Source: Acinetobacter sp. ANC 5054
GTDB taxonomy: Bacteria; Pseudomonadota; Gammaproteobacteria; Pseudomonadales; Moraxellaceae
DNA: 64,000 bases
Assembly (NCBI RefSeq): GCF_002135295.1
Contig: NZ_NEGG01000007.1
Coordinates: 120,139-184,138 of the forward strand
Direction of reading: 5' to 3'
Under the pieces are notes generated by a model, which saw only the letters and a program-made list of their open reading frames with translations, was not told where the DNA came from and did no database searches. Below are positions 1-9,111 of this stretch, piece by piece. A program made the translations under genes and the position numbers. The stretch's first letter is position 1, and each line of letters starts with the position of its first letter.

Positions 1-5
1 TGGGA

Positions 6-425
6 ATGATGATCAATTCAGATGGTGACGAAGACGATGTAATTTCAGCCATTAACACGACACCTTTGGTTGATATTATGTTGGTACTGTTGATTATCTT
101 TTTAATCACGGTCCCCGTTGCAATCCATACGGTTCCGGTGAAGTTGCCTGAGGAAAAAAATACCCCTTATGAAACCAAACCGATCAATATTCAAATTGCC
201 GTAAATAAAAATGGTGATATTTTCTGGAATGAAAAATATATTGCCGACAAAAACACACTGATCAGTCGCTTACAAGTAGAAGCGAAAAAACGCCCACAAC
301 CAGAAGTGCATATTCGAGGTGATCAGGTCACTAAATATGAAGCGATTGATGAAGTGATTAGTGCAACTCAAGCAGCAGGTATAGGCAAAATTGCTTTTGT
401 CACAACACCTGTTGCGGCACAATAA
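6..425 (+). CDS. exbD: ExbD/TolR-family biopolymer transport protein (first copy)
   Basis: This is an inner-membrane component that uses the proton motive force to energise TonB-dependent outer-membrane transport. The 139-residue protein has a short acidic cytoplasmic N-terminus and one membrane helix at about residues 20-40. The helix carries the conserved Asp23 in a TPLVD motif, as expected for ExbD/TolR, and a periplasmic domain follows. A second ATG lies one codon downstream. It is followed after 18 bp by a second exbD, so this is the tail of an exbB-exbD-exbD operon whose exbB should lie left of the window. The family is secure; the partner TonB is not visible. Confidence 0.93.
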   Translation: MMINSDGDEDDVISAINTTPLVDIMLVLLIIFLITVPVAIHTVPVKLPEEKNTPYETKPINIQIAVNKNGDIFWNEKYIADKNTLISRLQVEAKKRPQPEVHIRGDQVTKYEAIDEVISATQAAGIGKIAFVTTPVAAQ

Positions 426-443
426 TCGGAAGAGGAACAACTT

Positions 444-857
444 ATGGGAATGAATGTCGGTTCCGATAAAGACGATGACGTAATGTTAGACGTCAATATG
501 ACACCCTTGATTGATGTCATGCTGGTTTTGTTGATCATGTTTATTATCACGATCCCCATTCCAAATAACTCGATCAATATTGATTTACCAAATGGTGCTC
601 CACCACCAACCAATGAAAAACCACCTGAGCCCATCACCTTAAAAATTGATGCGCAAGGAAAGTTATTTTGGAATGATCAACCTGTTGCTAACAAACAAGC
701 TTTAGAAAGTTTATTTGCTGGTGTTTCACAAAAATCGGATCAAAATACGATTAAAGTGCAACCTGACAAAATGACCGAATATAAAGATGTTGCAATGGTG
801 ATGGCTGCAGCTCAACGCTTAAACGTGAAAAAAATTGGTGTTTCAGCAAATAATTAA
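444..857 (+). CDS. exbD: ExbD/TolR-family biopolymer transport protein (second copy)
   Basis: This is a second ExbD paralogue of 137 residues with the same build: an acidic N-terminus, one membrane helix containing Asp24 in TPLID, and a periplasmic domain. A good ribosome-binding site (GAGGAA) precedes the ATG. Tandem, diverged exbD genes behind exbB are common in Acinetobacter and Xanthomonas relatives. The two copies may form mixed dimers or serve different TonB proteins, which is inference. A strong terminator follows immediately. Confidence 0.93.
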   Translation: MGMNVGSDKDDDVMLDVNMTPLIDVMLVLLIMFIITIPIPNNSINIDLPNGAPPPTNEKPPEPITLKIDAQGKLFWNDQPVANKQALESLFAGVSQKSDQNTIKVQPDKMTEYKDVAMVMAAAQRLNVKKIGVSANN

Positions 858-867
858 GCCTTAAAAT

Positions 868-903
868 GAAACGACTGAATAGTTGTCTATTCAGTCGTTT
901 TTT
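868..903. terminator. Bidirectional intrinsic terminator (exbD / bioD)
   Basis: A near-perfect hairpin (AACGACTGAATAG, short loop, CTATTCAGTCGTT) is followed by a T run on the plus strand and preceded by an A run. It therefore serves the exbD operon (+) and the convergent bio operon (-). Confidence 0.9.
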
Positions 904-917
904 TATGTCTACCATAT

Positions 918-1556
918 TTAAATCACTGGAATATCCCACCAAGCAGCTTCTGGAAAATGCTGTCTTAGATAATTTTTCAGATATTCTGCTGTATCTTTTG
1001 AAATTAATTCGTCCTGTGATTCATCCTTTAAATTATACGCGAGCGCATGTAAGTTCAAACCACGCTGTTTCAATGCTTCTAGACTTAAAATCGTATGGTT
1101 AATACTGCCCAAACGACCTGAAGTAACCAAGATCACAGGAAATTTTTTCTGAGCAACATAATCAATCGTGAGTAATTCGGTCGTCAAAGGCACCATCAAG
1201 CCACCTGCACCTTCGAGTAAAACCACATCATATTTTTCAGTCAATTGCTGTGTTGCATCTTCGATTTTTTGAAAATCAATTTCACGACCATCAATTTTTG
1301 TCGCTAAATGTGGAGAGGCTGGATAGCTGAAAATTTCCGGCATCGTAAGTTTGCTTTCATCTTCAGGAAACCACCCCATTCCCATGATTTCACGGTGCTG
1401 TTCGATATCTTCTGAAATATCCACATTGCCCGTTTGGATTAACTTTTGCGTAATGGTTTTTTGACCTTGCTCATTCCACGTTTTGGCCAAATATCCTGTG
1501 GTATAGGTTTTTCCAATCCCTGTATCAATGCCACTAACGAAGTAAATTTGAGCCAT
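918..1556 (-). CDS. bioD: Dethiobiotin synthetase
   Basis: This enzyme makes dethiobiotin from 7,8-diaminopelargonate, CO2 and ATP, the penultimate step of biotin synthesis. The 212-residue protein has the P-loop GIDTGIGKT at residues 9-17, the EGAGG motif near residue 115 and a SPH motif typical of BioD. The ATG at 1556 was chosen because MAQIYFVSG matches the family's N-terminus. Its start overlaps the bioC stop codon (TAATG), so the two are probably translationally coupled. It is the last gene of the bio operon. Confidence 0.95.
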   Translation of the reverse strand: MAQIYFVSGIDTGIGKTYTTGYLAKTWNEQGQKTITQKLIQTGNVDISEDIEQHREIMGMGWFPEDESKLTMPEIFSYPASPHLATKIDGREIDFQKIEDATQQLTEKYDVVLLEGAGGLMVPLTTELLTIDYVAQKKFPVILVTSGRLGSINHTILSLEALKQRGLNLHALAYNLKDESQDELISKDTAEYLKNYLRQHFPEAAWWDIPVI

Positions 1557-2329
1557 TATTTTTTCCTTACAATGCATAGAATGGGATGATACGTCAGTGG
1601 ATATGCAGGCTGGTCTGAATGAGGACAAGCCATGAACTGCGCATAATCTAGATAAAACTGCTGTAAGCTTGATTTAGTCCAACGATGCTGCCCTGTTGCA
1701 GTCACCCCAGTTTCTTTTAAATGTTGCAATACGTCACGTGGATGATCGAAATGCATTTGCTGCACTTCATTTTTCATCATGACGATTTCAAAACCCTGTT
1801 CTAGTAAATAGCGTTGCAGTATATGAATCTCTAAATAATCCAGACCACAGCCCGTGAGTTGTTTAATTTCACGTAAATTTTCAGGACCAAAACTGCTAAA
1901 TACTAAAAAACCCTTGGGCTTTAAAGAACTATTTATTTTTTTCAGCAATGCTGGCAAGTCGGTCATCCACTGAAATACGGAACTCGACATGACCAAATCT
2001 AAATTTTGTGGTATTTCCAGTTGTTCAATATCACCTATCCAAGGCTGAACCTGAGTGTTCTCAAGTGACATTGCGTAATTGAATTCGGCACTCTCTGCAT
2101 AAAGATCATTTAAATACAGCACATCGACCTGATTCAATTTCAGAACTTCGCGTGTAAAACTCCCTGTTCCACAGCCAATTTCTAATACCTTATTCCAGTG
2201 TTTTTGTGCAATAAATTGCTGCATAGACTGAGCCAATTCAACGCAAACCTGCTTCTGAATTAAGGCTTGTTGTTCATATGTTGAACTTGCTTTGGCAAAG
2301 CGCTTTTTGATTTTGGCTTTATCTAACAT
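1556..2329 (-). CDS. bioC: Malonyl-ACP O-methyltransferase
   Basis: This SAM-dependent enzyme methylates malonyl-ACP so that fatty-acid synthesis can build the pimeloyl chain of biotin. At 257 residues it is close to E. coli BioC (251). The SAM-binding motif LEIGCGTGSF lies at about residues 48-57. The gene overlaps the end of bioF by 11 bp and its stop overlaps the bioD start. The methyl ester it introduces must later be removed by a BioH-type esterase; a candidate sits at the head of the same gene run. Confidence 0.93.
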   Translation of the reverse strand: MLDKAKIKKRFAKASSTYEQQALIQKQVCVELAQSMQQFIAQKHWNKVLEIGCGTGSFTREVLKLNQVDVLYLNDLYAESAEFNYAMSLENTQVQPWIGDIEQLEIPQNLDLVMSSSVFQWMTDLPALLKKINSSLKPKGFLVFSSFGPENLREIKQLTGCGLDYLEIHILQRYLLEQGFEIVMMKNEVQQMHFDHPRDVLQHLKETGVTATGQHRWTKSSLQQFYLDYAQFMACPHSDQPAYPLTYHPILCIVRKK

Positions 2330-3503
2330 GACTCAACCTTGCAAGATGTTGTTCTAGCTGTTTAATCTCTTCCAAATCTACTTTTGCAGTCAGTGAAATC
2401 CGTAAACGTGCACTATGCTGCGGCACAGTTGGCGGTCGGACAGGCATGATATAAAAACCAGCGGCTTGTAATGCTTTGGCTTTTTCAACTGTTTGTGCCG
2501 AATCTCCAATGATCACGGGGACAATATGTGAGCTTGATGGACAATCGAAACCGAGTGTTTGGACGCTTTGCTGTAAATGCTGACTGATGTGGGTCAGATG
2601 CTTACGCTCAGTTTGCATGTGAAGCACTTTATAGAAAATAAAATGAGTCCATGCCATACAGTTGGGTGGTTGAGCAGTACTAAAGATGAGGGGACGCATC
2701 GTGTTGATCAAATAATCCCGTATGACTGAATGGCAAATCAGATAGCCACCAATCGATGCCAGCGCCTTACCAAAAGTACCAACCAAGAAATCAATTTCAT
2801 CAATGACGGCGTATTGTTCTGCACAGCCCAAACCCTGTTCACCTCGCACACCAATTGCATGCGCTTCATCCACATACAGCATCACTTTTGAAAATTGTTT
2901 TTTTATTTGCACCAAAGCCGCTAAATCAGTTTCATCTCCATCCATACTAAAAATGGATTCAGTCACCACAATGATCCGCTCAAAAGCACGATCATCATGA
3001 TATTTTTCTAAGAGTTGACTCAGATGACTTTGATCATTATGCCGATAACGCACATATTTGGCAGTCGATAATCGGATGCCATCAATCATACTGGCGTGCA
3101 CCAACTTATCTGCCAATATCAGTGTTTTACTGTCTGCCAGTGCAGGTAAAATCCCAACATTCATATGATAGCCACTGTTAAATAACAAGGCAGCCCGACC
3201 CTGAAAAGCTTGGCTTAAACTGGCTTCAAGTTGCTCATATTCAGGAAAATTACCTGTTAATAAACGTGAAGAAGATGAGCTCATCCAACGCTGGGCATTC
3301 GGTGTTTCATCAAAAAATTGTTCACGCAGACTCGTTTCAGATGCCAGACCCAAATAATCATTTGAGGCTAAGTTAAGCATGCGCTGTTGATTGATAGTGA
3401 TAAAGCGATCTTGCTGAAAATTTTGACTAAATTGACGCAAATTTCCTTGTTGTTTTAACTGATCTAATTGGCTAGAAAAATGCTCAAGCAAATGCTGACT
3501 CAT
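2319..3503 (-). CDS. bioF: 8-amino-7-oxononanoate synthase
   Basis: This PLP enzyme condenses pimeloyl-ACP (or pimeloyl-CoA) with L-alanine. The 394-residue protein has the alpha-oxoamine synthase landmarks: NDYLGL near residue 49, DEAHAIG near 214 and the PLP lysine in [11 protein letters not shown] near 245. The start codon overlaps the bioA stop as ATGA, so translation is probably coupled. Confidence 0.95.
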   Translation of the reverse strand: MSQHLLEHFSSQLDQLKQQGNLRQFSQNFQQDRFITINQQRMLNLASNDYLGLASETSLREQFFDETPNAQRWMSSSSSRLLTGNFPEYEQLEASLSQAFQGRAALLFNSGYHMNVGILPALADSKTLILADKLVHASMIDGIRLSTAKYVRYRHNDQSHLSQLLEKYHDDRAFERIIVVTESIFSMDGDETDLAALVQIKKQFSKVMLYVDEAHAIGVRGEQGLGCAEQYAVIDEIDFLVGTFGKALASIGGYLICHSVIRDYLINTMRPLIFSTAQPPNCMAWTHFIFYKVLHMQTERKHLTHISQHLQQSVQTLGFDCPSSSHIVPVIIGDSAQTVEKAKALQAAGFYIMPVRPPTVPQHSARLRISLTAKVDLEEIKQLEQHLARLSHVR

Positions 3504-4792
3504 GCTGTTTGCTCCAATTGTTCAACCACTTCGACCAATTGCTCTAACAAGGTTTTTAGTTCTAACTCGGAAATGATATAAGGCGGCATGACATAAACCA
3601 ATTTGCCAAATGGTCGTATCCAAATTCCACGGCTTACAAATTCTTGCTGCAGGCGTTGCATATCGACATTAAATGTCAATTCGACCACACCAATCGCCCC
3701 TAACACGCGTACATCATTTACATGTGCCAACGTTTTTAATGCGGATAATGCATGGTCTAACTGCTGCTCAATGCGCGAAATGTTGGCCTGCCAATCTTGT
3801 GCCAATAAAAGCTGTGTGCTTTTCAGGGCAACTGCACAAGCCAAAGGATTGGCCATAAACGTTGGCCCGTGCATAAACACACCTGCTTCACCTTGACTTA
3901 TTATTTCTGCAATTTGCGTTGTCGCCAATGTGGCAGACAAGGTCATATAGCCCCCTGTCAAGGCTTTGCCAATACACATTATATCGGGTTCTACACCAGC
4001 CCACTCCCAAGCAAACAACTTCCCTGTACGACCAAATCCTGTGGCAATTTCATCAAAAATCAAAAGGACTTGATATTTTTCACAGAGCAATTTGGCTTGA
4101 CGCAAATATTCAGGATGATAAAAGCGCATGCCTCCCGCACCTTGCACAATCGGCTCTAAAATAAGGCCTGCGATTTGCGTATGCTGCGTAGCCAATGTCT
4201 GTTCAAGCACAGCAATATCGCTCTGATCCCACGCCTCATAAAAGCCGATTTGTGGTGCTGGAACAAAAATACGATTTGGCAAACTTGAGCCAAAAATTTG
4301 ATGCATCCCTGTTACAGGATCACAGACCGACATGGCGTTCCAAGTATCGCCATGATAGCCAGAACGCGGGGTCACGAAATTAGTTTTATTCTTTTGACCA
4401 CTAGCAGCCCAATACTGCACCGCCATTTTCAACGCCACTTCAACAGCGACTGAACCTGAATCTGCATAAAAAATTTTATCTAAACTGGGTGGGGTAATTT
4501 CGAGTAATAATTTGCCGAGTTGAATCGCAGGATCATGGGTCAATCCACCAAACATAATATGCGACATATTTTGCAGCTGATCATTTACGGCTTGATTCAA
4601 TTCGGGATGGTTATAGCCATGTATTGCACACCACCATGAAGACATACCGTCAATCAGCTGACGCCCATCTTCCAGTTCAATTGTCGCCCCATAGGCCTTT
4701 TTAACCTTAAAGGTTGGTAGCGGCTGTGTCATGGAGGTATAAGGATGCCAAAGGTGCTGCTGATCAAATTGCAGATCGGTTAATTCTGTCAT
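3500..4792 (-). CDS. bioA: Adenosylmethionine-8-amino-7-oxononanoate aminotransferase
   Basis: This enzyme transfers an amino group from S-adenosylmethionine to give 7,8-diaminopelargonate. It is a class-III PLP aminotransferase of 430 residues with [12 protein letters not shown] near residue 50 and the PLP lysine in CIGKALTGG near residue 275. The ATG at 4792 was chosen over an in-frame ATG at 4804 because a GGAG ribosome-binding site lies about 6 bases before it. An imperfect palindrome lies just upstream (4815-4832). Confidence 0.95.
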   Translation of the reverse strand: MTELTDLQFDQQHLWHPYTSMTQPLPTFKVKKAYGATIELEDGRQLIDGMSSWWCAIHGYNHPELNQAVNDQLQNMSHIMFGGLTHDPAIQLGKLLLEITPPSLDKIFYADSGSVAVEVALKMAVQYWAASGQKNKTNFVTPRSGYHGDTWNAMSVCDPVTGMHQIFGSSLPNRIFVPAPQIGFYEAWDQSDIAVLEQTLATQHTQIAGLILEPIVQGAGGMRFYHPEYLRQAKLLCEKYQVLLIFDEIATGFGRTGKLFAWEWAGVEPDIMCIGKALTGGYMTLSATLATTQIAEIISQGEAGVFMHGPTFMANPLACAVALKSTQLLLAQDWQANISRIEQQLDHALSALKTLAHVNDVRVLGAIGVVELTFNVDMQRLQQEFVSRGIWIRPFGKLVYVMPPYIISELELKTLLEQLVEVVEQLEQTA

Positions 4793-4814
4793 CCCTAACT
4801 CCATGTAGAAGGTT

Positions 4815-4832
4815 GTTCACATCAATGTGCAC
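4815..4832. promoter_or_regulatory. Palindrome upstream of bioA, candidate operator
   Basis: The 18-bp sequence GTTCACATCAATGTGCAC is a near-perfect inverted repeat (7 of 8 arm positions pair) centred about 30 bp before the bioA start. It does not match the E. coli BirA operator. A role in biotin control is inferred from position only. Confidence 0.35.
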
Positions 4833-4878
4833 GATGTTAAACCTGCTGGAATTAAAAATAAATTGCGATATAGACCAG

Positions 4879-5610
4879 CTACACAGAGATTTGTTCAAGT
4901 TTGTTTAAATATTGGCAGATTTTGCAACTTATTGCTTCAGCATCAAATAAAGGAAAGCCATGCGAGCCTAAAACCAAATCCGTTTCTAAAAACTTTACGC
5001 CGAAATCTCGAAGTATTCGTTCAACTTTGTAACTAACTAAATAATCTTGTTTTGCAAACAGATGTAACTGATGACCTGAATATTGTTTTAAGATATCTAC
5101 ATTATTTAATTTCTCCAAACAGTCTAAACCAGTACGGAGCACATCTAAACTTTGAGCTTGGATTAAACTTTGTAAAGTTAAGAAATCCTGTTTAGTTGTT
5201 GTTATTCCCTGACAAACCATATAGCCAAACTTTTTTAAGGTCGAAATAGCGTCTTGCTGAAAGGACTGCTTGAAGTGTTGAAAGCTCACTTGATCCATTG
5301 CCGCTGACCATGTTTCATTTGCCACAAAACAGGGATTTGAACCCAGTGTGATTAATATTTTATTTTCTTGATATTGCTGAAAAATTTGATCGGCCAAAAT
5401 CGTGGCAAGTTGCCCACCTAAAGACCAACCAATAATGACATCGACCTTTTGAGCCATTTCAACATACTTTTGCAAAGTGTTCTGATCTAAAGCATTAAAA
5501 ATATTAATCAGTTCAACCTGATGCCCTTGCTCTATCAAAGCCATTTGTAAGGGTTGCAAAAGTTTTGTCCCACCACCCCAACCAGTGATCAGTAAAATAC
5601 GTTGATTCAA
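4879..5610 (-). CDS. Alpha/beta hydrolase, probable pimeloyl-ACP methyl ester esterase (BioH-like)
   Basis: This is a predicted cytosolic alpha/beta-fold esterase of 243 residues. It has GWGGG at 10-14, the nucleophile elbow GWSLGG with Ser63, a likely acid in KQDYLV and a C-terminal His in GSHGF, so a full triad is visible. GWGxx plus GWSLGG is also the pattern of E. coli BioH. It lies 86 bp upstream of bioA on the same strand, and no other esterase is in the cluster, so demethylation of pimeloyl-ACP methyl ester is the likely job. The start is TTG at 5610, which overlaps the stop of a 30-codon frame. Sequence divergence leaves substrate identity unproven. Confidence 0.7.
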   Translation of the reverse strand: MNQRILLITGWGGGTKLLQPLQMALIEQGHQVELINIFNALDQNTLQKYVEMAQKVDVIIGWSLGGQLATILADQIFQQYQENKILITLGSNPCFVANETWSAAMDQVSFQHFKQSFQQDAISTLKKFGYMVCQGITTTKQDFLTLQSLIQAQSLDVLRTGLDCLEKLNNVDILKQYSGHQLHLFAKQDYLVSYKVERILRDFGVKFLETDLVLGSHGFPLFDAEAISCKICQYLNKLEQISV

Positions 5611-5699
5611 GCCTTATTCCAAAAATCTAATTTTTCTTCATCAGTATAACGATCTTGATACATCTTTATCTTAAAAAACTCAGTATCGATATATTCCAT
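5607..5699 (-). CDS. Possible 30-residue small protein or leader frame
   Basis: A short ATG-started frame (begins MEYIDTEFFK) ends with a TGA that overlaps the TTG start of the downstream hydrolase (TTGA). Such overlap would allow termination-reinitiation. It has no clear ribosome-binding site and no recognised domain. It could instead be a remnant of an N-terminal extension or a chance frame. Confidence 0.3.
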   Translation of the reverse strand: MEYIDTEFFKIKMYQDRYTDEEKLDFWNKA

Positions 5700-5738
5700 C
5701 GCTTAATCATTCGATACACAGAAAAATCCACCATCGCA

Positions 5739-6061
5739 TTAATTATTATTTTCTAAGTCTAGCAACAAGCTCGCAGGATAAACCTTGAGCCAATTTTTTT
5801 TAAACTGCTTATGCACTTGATCTATTGGATACTGGCTTTCCCGACCAATCTGCTGTGCCCTTGCAATATCTTCGGCACGCATATAGGCAATCAAATAATC
5901 CTGACCTGCAAGTTCGACATAAAACCACGACTCTACAAAAACGCCTTCCGCCTTAAGGTTTCAATCGCTTCATCTTTACGTAAATTCAGTTCTTGCTTCC
6001 AAGCTGCTACATTTTCCTTCGCGTCTGATTTGAGTTGAATCAATACTGCGCCAACATCCAT
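5739..6061 (-). pseudogene. DUF6176-family gene broken by a single-base frameshift
   Basis: Reading from ATG 6061, the frame gives MDVGAVLIQLK...RKDEAIETL, then derails at about 5951-5957. The next frame resumes with AEGVFVESWF, then QDYLIAYMRAED, and ends at 5739. The joined product of about 107 residues matches the DUF6176 pattern as I remember it (RKDEA.ETL, ES, DYL..YM.AED, HP/YPID.EH/VHK). One missing A in the run near 5954 would restore it. It may be a true pseudogene or an assembly error. The function of the family is unknown to me. Confidence 0.65.
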
Positions 6062-6187
6062 ATTTTTCTACTGATTTAAGCTGATAAATTGATCTTAAGC
6101 TGAATCAACTCAGTTTCAAAATTCACCCACCTTTATTTTCAATTTATCTGCTACGATCAATAGGGTTTCCGATAAAAAGTGCATACC

Positions 6188-6760
6188 ATGAAAATACCTA
6201 AAATGCTCCATACCAGTTTATTTGTCATTGCGAGTTTGAGTGCATTTAGCTTCACTGCACATGCAGAAAATACAATTTTCAGTAAATCCCAAAACGATCA
6301 AAAGCAATGGGTTGGCAGAACAGCGCCAGCTTTTAAACTACAAGATCAAAATGGCAAATGGCATGAACTGAAACAATATCAAGGGAAATGGCTGGTTCTA
6401 TATTTTTATCCCAAAGACAACTCACCTGGCTGTACACAAGAAGCCAATCAATTCAAAGCCCTCTACCCTAATTTTTTAAAATCCAATGCAGTCATTTTGG
6501 GCGCAAGTTTAGACGATGTAGCCTCACACCAAGCATTTTCTAAAAAACTAGATCTTCCCTTTCCTATCTTGGCCGATAGCAAACACCAACTGGCGAACCA
6601 ATTGGGCATCGTCCGCAACTTAGGTATTGTGAAAATTGCCAAACGGGAAAGTTTTCTCATTGATCCGCAAGGGATCATTGTTTATCACTACAGCAGTGTC
6701 GATACCCAAAGTCACGCAGCTCAAGTCTTGGCAGATATTCAAAAATTAAATAAAAAATAA
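6188..6760 (+). CDS. Periplasmic BCP-type peroxiredoxin
   Basis: This is a thiol peroxidase of the AhpC/TSA (Bcp/PrxQ) class with a Sec signal peptide (cleavage expected after about residue 26, FTAHA|EN). The peroxidatic cysteine is Cys82 in SPGCTQEA. The resolving cysteine that many Bcp proteins have five residues later is absent, so it is probably a 1-Cys enzyme or uses an external thiol. The ATG at 6188 is preferred over a GTG three codons earlier because of spacing from an AAAAG motif. It is divergent from the DUF6176 remnant. Confidence 0.85.
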   Translation: MKIPKMLHTSLFVIASLSAFSFTAHAENTIFSKSQNDQKQWVGRTAPAFKLQDQNGKWHELKQYQGKWLVLYFYPKDNSPGCTQEANQFKALYPNFLKSNAVILGASLDDVASHQAFSKKLDLPFPILADSKHQLANQLGIVRNLGIVKIAKRESFLIDPQGIIVYHYSSVDTQSHAAQVLADIQKLNKK

Positions 6761-6792
6761 ATGCGCATATACGTCCTCATTCAACTAGATAA

Positions 6793-6827
6793 AAAAAAGC
6801 CTTTGGAACCGCTCCAAAGGCTTTTTT
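6793..6827. terminator. Bidirectional terminator (peroxiredoxin / bfr)
   Basis: The hairpin AAAAAAGCCTTTGGA / TCCAAAGGCTTTTTT with a 5-base loop lies between convergent genes. Confidence 0.9.
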
Positions 6828-6882
6828 AATTCAATCCATTTGTACAATTAATGTGAAATAGATTAGATCTAGCAGATCAAAC

Positions 6883-7347
6883 TTACATTTGTGACTGAAT
6901 ATAATTTTGTAGACCAATCAATTCGATTAGACGAAGCTGTTTTTCCAGCCAATACGTATGGTCTTCTTCTGTATCTGACATTTGCTGACGCAGCATGTCA
7001 CGAGTGACATAATCACCTTTTTCTTCACACAGCTTCACGCCTTGTGCTAATTTTTCACGCACATGATATTCAAGCGCTAAATCGGCCTTTAAACAAGTCA
7101 CCACATCTTCACCCGTCACGATATCGTCACGCTTCATATTTGGGGTGCCTTCTAAAAACAACACACGGCGAATAATGGCATCTGCATGCTGTGCTTCTTC
7201 TTGCATTTCATGGTCGATACGTTCGAAGATTTTACTTAAGCCCCAATCTTCGTACATACGTGAATGAATTAAGTATTGATCACGAGCAGCCAGTTCGCCA
7301 CCGATCAACATATTTAAGTAGTCTACGACTTCTGGATTGCCACGCAT
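6883..7347 (-). CDS. bfr: Bacterioferritin-family iron storage protein lacking the haem Met
   Basis: This is an iron-storage and ferroxidase cage subunit of 154 residues that aligns without gaps to E. coli Bfr over the first helices. Ferroxidase ligands Glu18, Glu51, His54 and the later Glu/His (EEDH near 127-130) are present. Position 52, where E. coli Bfr has the haem-ligating Met, is Ala here (EEAQHAD). It may therefore be a non-haem subunit of a mixed cage, as known for two-subunit bacterioferritins in Neisseria and Pseudomonas. The ribosome-binding site is GGAG. Confidence 0.9.
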   Translation of the reverse strand: MRGNPEVVDYLNMLIGGELAARDQYLIHSRMYEDWGLSKIFERIDHEMQEEAQHADAIIRRVLFLEGTPNMKRDDIVTGEDVVTCLKADLALEYHVREKLAQGVKLCEEKGDYVTRDMLRQQMSDTEEDHTYWLEKQLRLIELIGLQNYIQSQM

Positions 7348-7720
7348 TTTACTTACTCCATTTCCTTTTCAAATATTATGGACAAATTCCTGAGTGATTG
7401 CAAAACATAAATTTTGTAAGCATATGATTTATATAAAAATTAAATGATAAGCATACGCATTTGCAGTTATATTTCACGTAATTTCCGCATATAAAAGAAG
7501 CTCTTGCAGAATCATCAGCGTAATTTGGTTAATCATCTTATAGGACTGTCTTATCTGCTGTTTTTTGTAACTATCAACAATGCGTCTTGTTTAGCACAAA
7601 CATCGCCTGATTGATTCAATATACCACGCTTGAGTTGTTGCGCTTATTACAGGGAGCACTGTACTGATGCTTCATGTATTGCAGTCAAAGACAAGGCTAA
7701 CATTTCCAAAGAGGACCAGC
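7348..7720. other. Intergenic region upstream of bfr
   Basis: No gene is seen here. It should hold the bfr promoter. The stretch 7443-7454 (AATGATAAGCAT) matches 11 of 12 core positions of the Fur box and is a weak candidate for iron control. Confidence 0.4.
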
Positions 7721-8695
7721 TTAAGCTGAGGTCCAACGTACATTCTTCCACGCTTGCTGCTGCCTTGAATCTAAAAAAGTCCAAGCGACAAAACGGCTTT
7801 CTTTTTGTCCCTGCGTCATTTTAATGGTTTTCACATCCACTGCTCCACTCTTCGCTAAGGCATCTAAGAGCACAGGTAATGTGGTTTTCTTGGACACCAG
7901 CGTACTAAACCAAAGGCATTGCTCAGCAAACTGGATGCTCTCTTGTACCATTTGGCAGACAAATCGTTCTTCGCCACCTTCACACCAGAGTTCGTTTTTT
8001 TGACCGCCAAAGTTTAACACCACCTTTGTCCGATCAACTGGCTTGCCAAGCTTTCTTAATTTTTGAGTTGCTGTCGCGTTTGCTTCATCTTGCGAGGCAT
8101 GAAATGGCGGATTACACATCGTCAAATCAAAACGATCTGAGGATTTAATCACCCCCTTGAAAATATTGCTCGCTGTCTTCTGCAATCGAATCTGAATCCC
8201 TTTACGCAGATTCGGATTTGCCTCCACAATAAATTGAGCACTTTTAACCGATGCAGAATGAATATCTGAGCCGGCAAATTTCCAACCATAACTCCGATGA
8301 CCAATGATCGGATAAATACAGTTCGCGCCAACCCCAATATCTAAAACTTGAATAGCGTGTCCAGTTGGAATCTGCCCCTTATTATTGGCACTTAACAAGT
8401 CAGCTAAATAGTGGATATAGTCCGCTCGACCCGGAATAGGCGGGCAAAGAAAATTTGGGGGAATATCCCAATATTGAATGCCATAAAAATGTTTGAGCAA
8501 TGCTTTATTGAGCATTTTCACAGCGTGCGGATCAGAAAAATCTACCGATAGATCGTTATATTTATTTGGGCTGACAAAAGGTGCAAGTTCCGGACAACTC
8601 TTGATTAACTGAGGAAAATCGTAACGACTACGATGCAGATTTCGTGCATGTAATTCCGATTTTTGTTGCGGAAAGGATTTCTTTGCTTGCGCCAT
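7721..8695 (-). CDS. rlmF: 23S rRNA (adenine-1618-N6)-methyltransferase
   Basis: This enzyme methylates A1618 of 23S rRNA. The 324-residue protein begins like E. coli RlmF (LHARNLHRSRYDF) and keeps the signature CPPIPGRADYIH and the amino-methyltransferase motif NPPF. The ATG at 8695 was chosen over a TTG at 8713, though neither has a convincing ribosome-binding site. Confidence 0.93.
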   Translation of the reverse strand: MAQAKKSFPQQKSELHARNLHRSRYDFPQLIKSCPELAPFVSPNKYNDLSVDFSDPHAVKMLNKALLKHFYGIQYWDIPPNFLCPPIPGRADYIHYLADLLSANNKGQIPTGHAIQVLDIGVGANCIYPIIGHRSYGWKFAGSDIHSASVKSAQFIVEANPNLRKGIQIRLQKTASNIFKGVIKSSDRFDLTMCNPPFHASQDEANATATQKLRKLGKPVDRTKVVLNFGGQKNELWCEGGEERFVCQMVQESIQFAEQCLWFSTLVSKKTTLPVLLDALAKSGAVDVKTIKMTQGQKESRFVAWTFLDSRQQQAWKNVRWTSA

Positions 8696-9111
8696 ATGTA
8701 TGCCAATATTCAACGGAAGAACAGAATCATCTGATAAGGCAGGGTCTATACCTGCAAATTAGTCGATATTGTACGTGAATTTAACCATCAATGATGCCCC
8801 TATCCTTTTATTTGTCTATCCGCAAAATCAATAATCACTTGGACATTTATTCTTATTTTATCTGGACATTTTTTGTTGGCTATAGCATTAAATTTCATTA
8901 AACAAAACCGTGGAACATTGATTAAATAATAGCCACGGAACATGAAGAATTAACAAAAAAGCCCAATCGGTGATAATTGGAATTTCATTCCAGCATAAGG
9001 CATTGATTTGTATTGAAATAAAAATATATTTTCGTATAACGTGTATTATGTTTATTTTAGAGAAATTAAATGAAATGATATAGTAGCATCTATCAAAATG
9101 AGGAAATAATA
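8696..9111. other. AT-rich intergenic region left of the immunity-like pair
   Basis: No coding frame is seen here. It contains a CCGTGG/CCACGG inverted repeat around 8908-8938, a repeated TGGACATTT (near 8838 and 8861) and very AT-rich sequence before the gene at 9112, which should include that gene's promoter. Confidence 0.4.

Noticed and set aside
4811..4843. GGTT...AACC ends upstream of bioA as a BirA box
   Set aside because: The half-sites are in the wrong orientation and differ from the E. coli operator, and the local BirA has no DNA-binding domain.
5811..6038. A 75-codon plus-strand frame
   Set aside because: It is antisense to the frameshifted DUF6176 gene, whose two halves match a known family layout.
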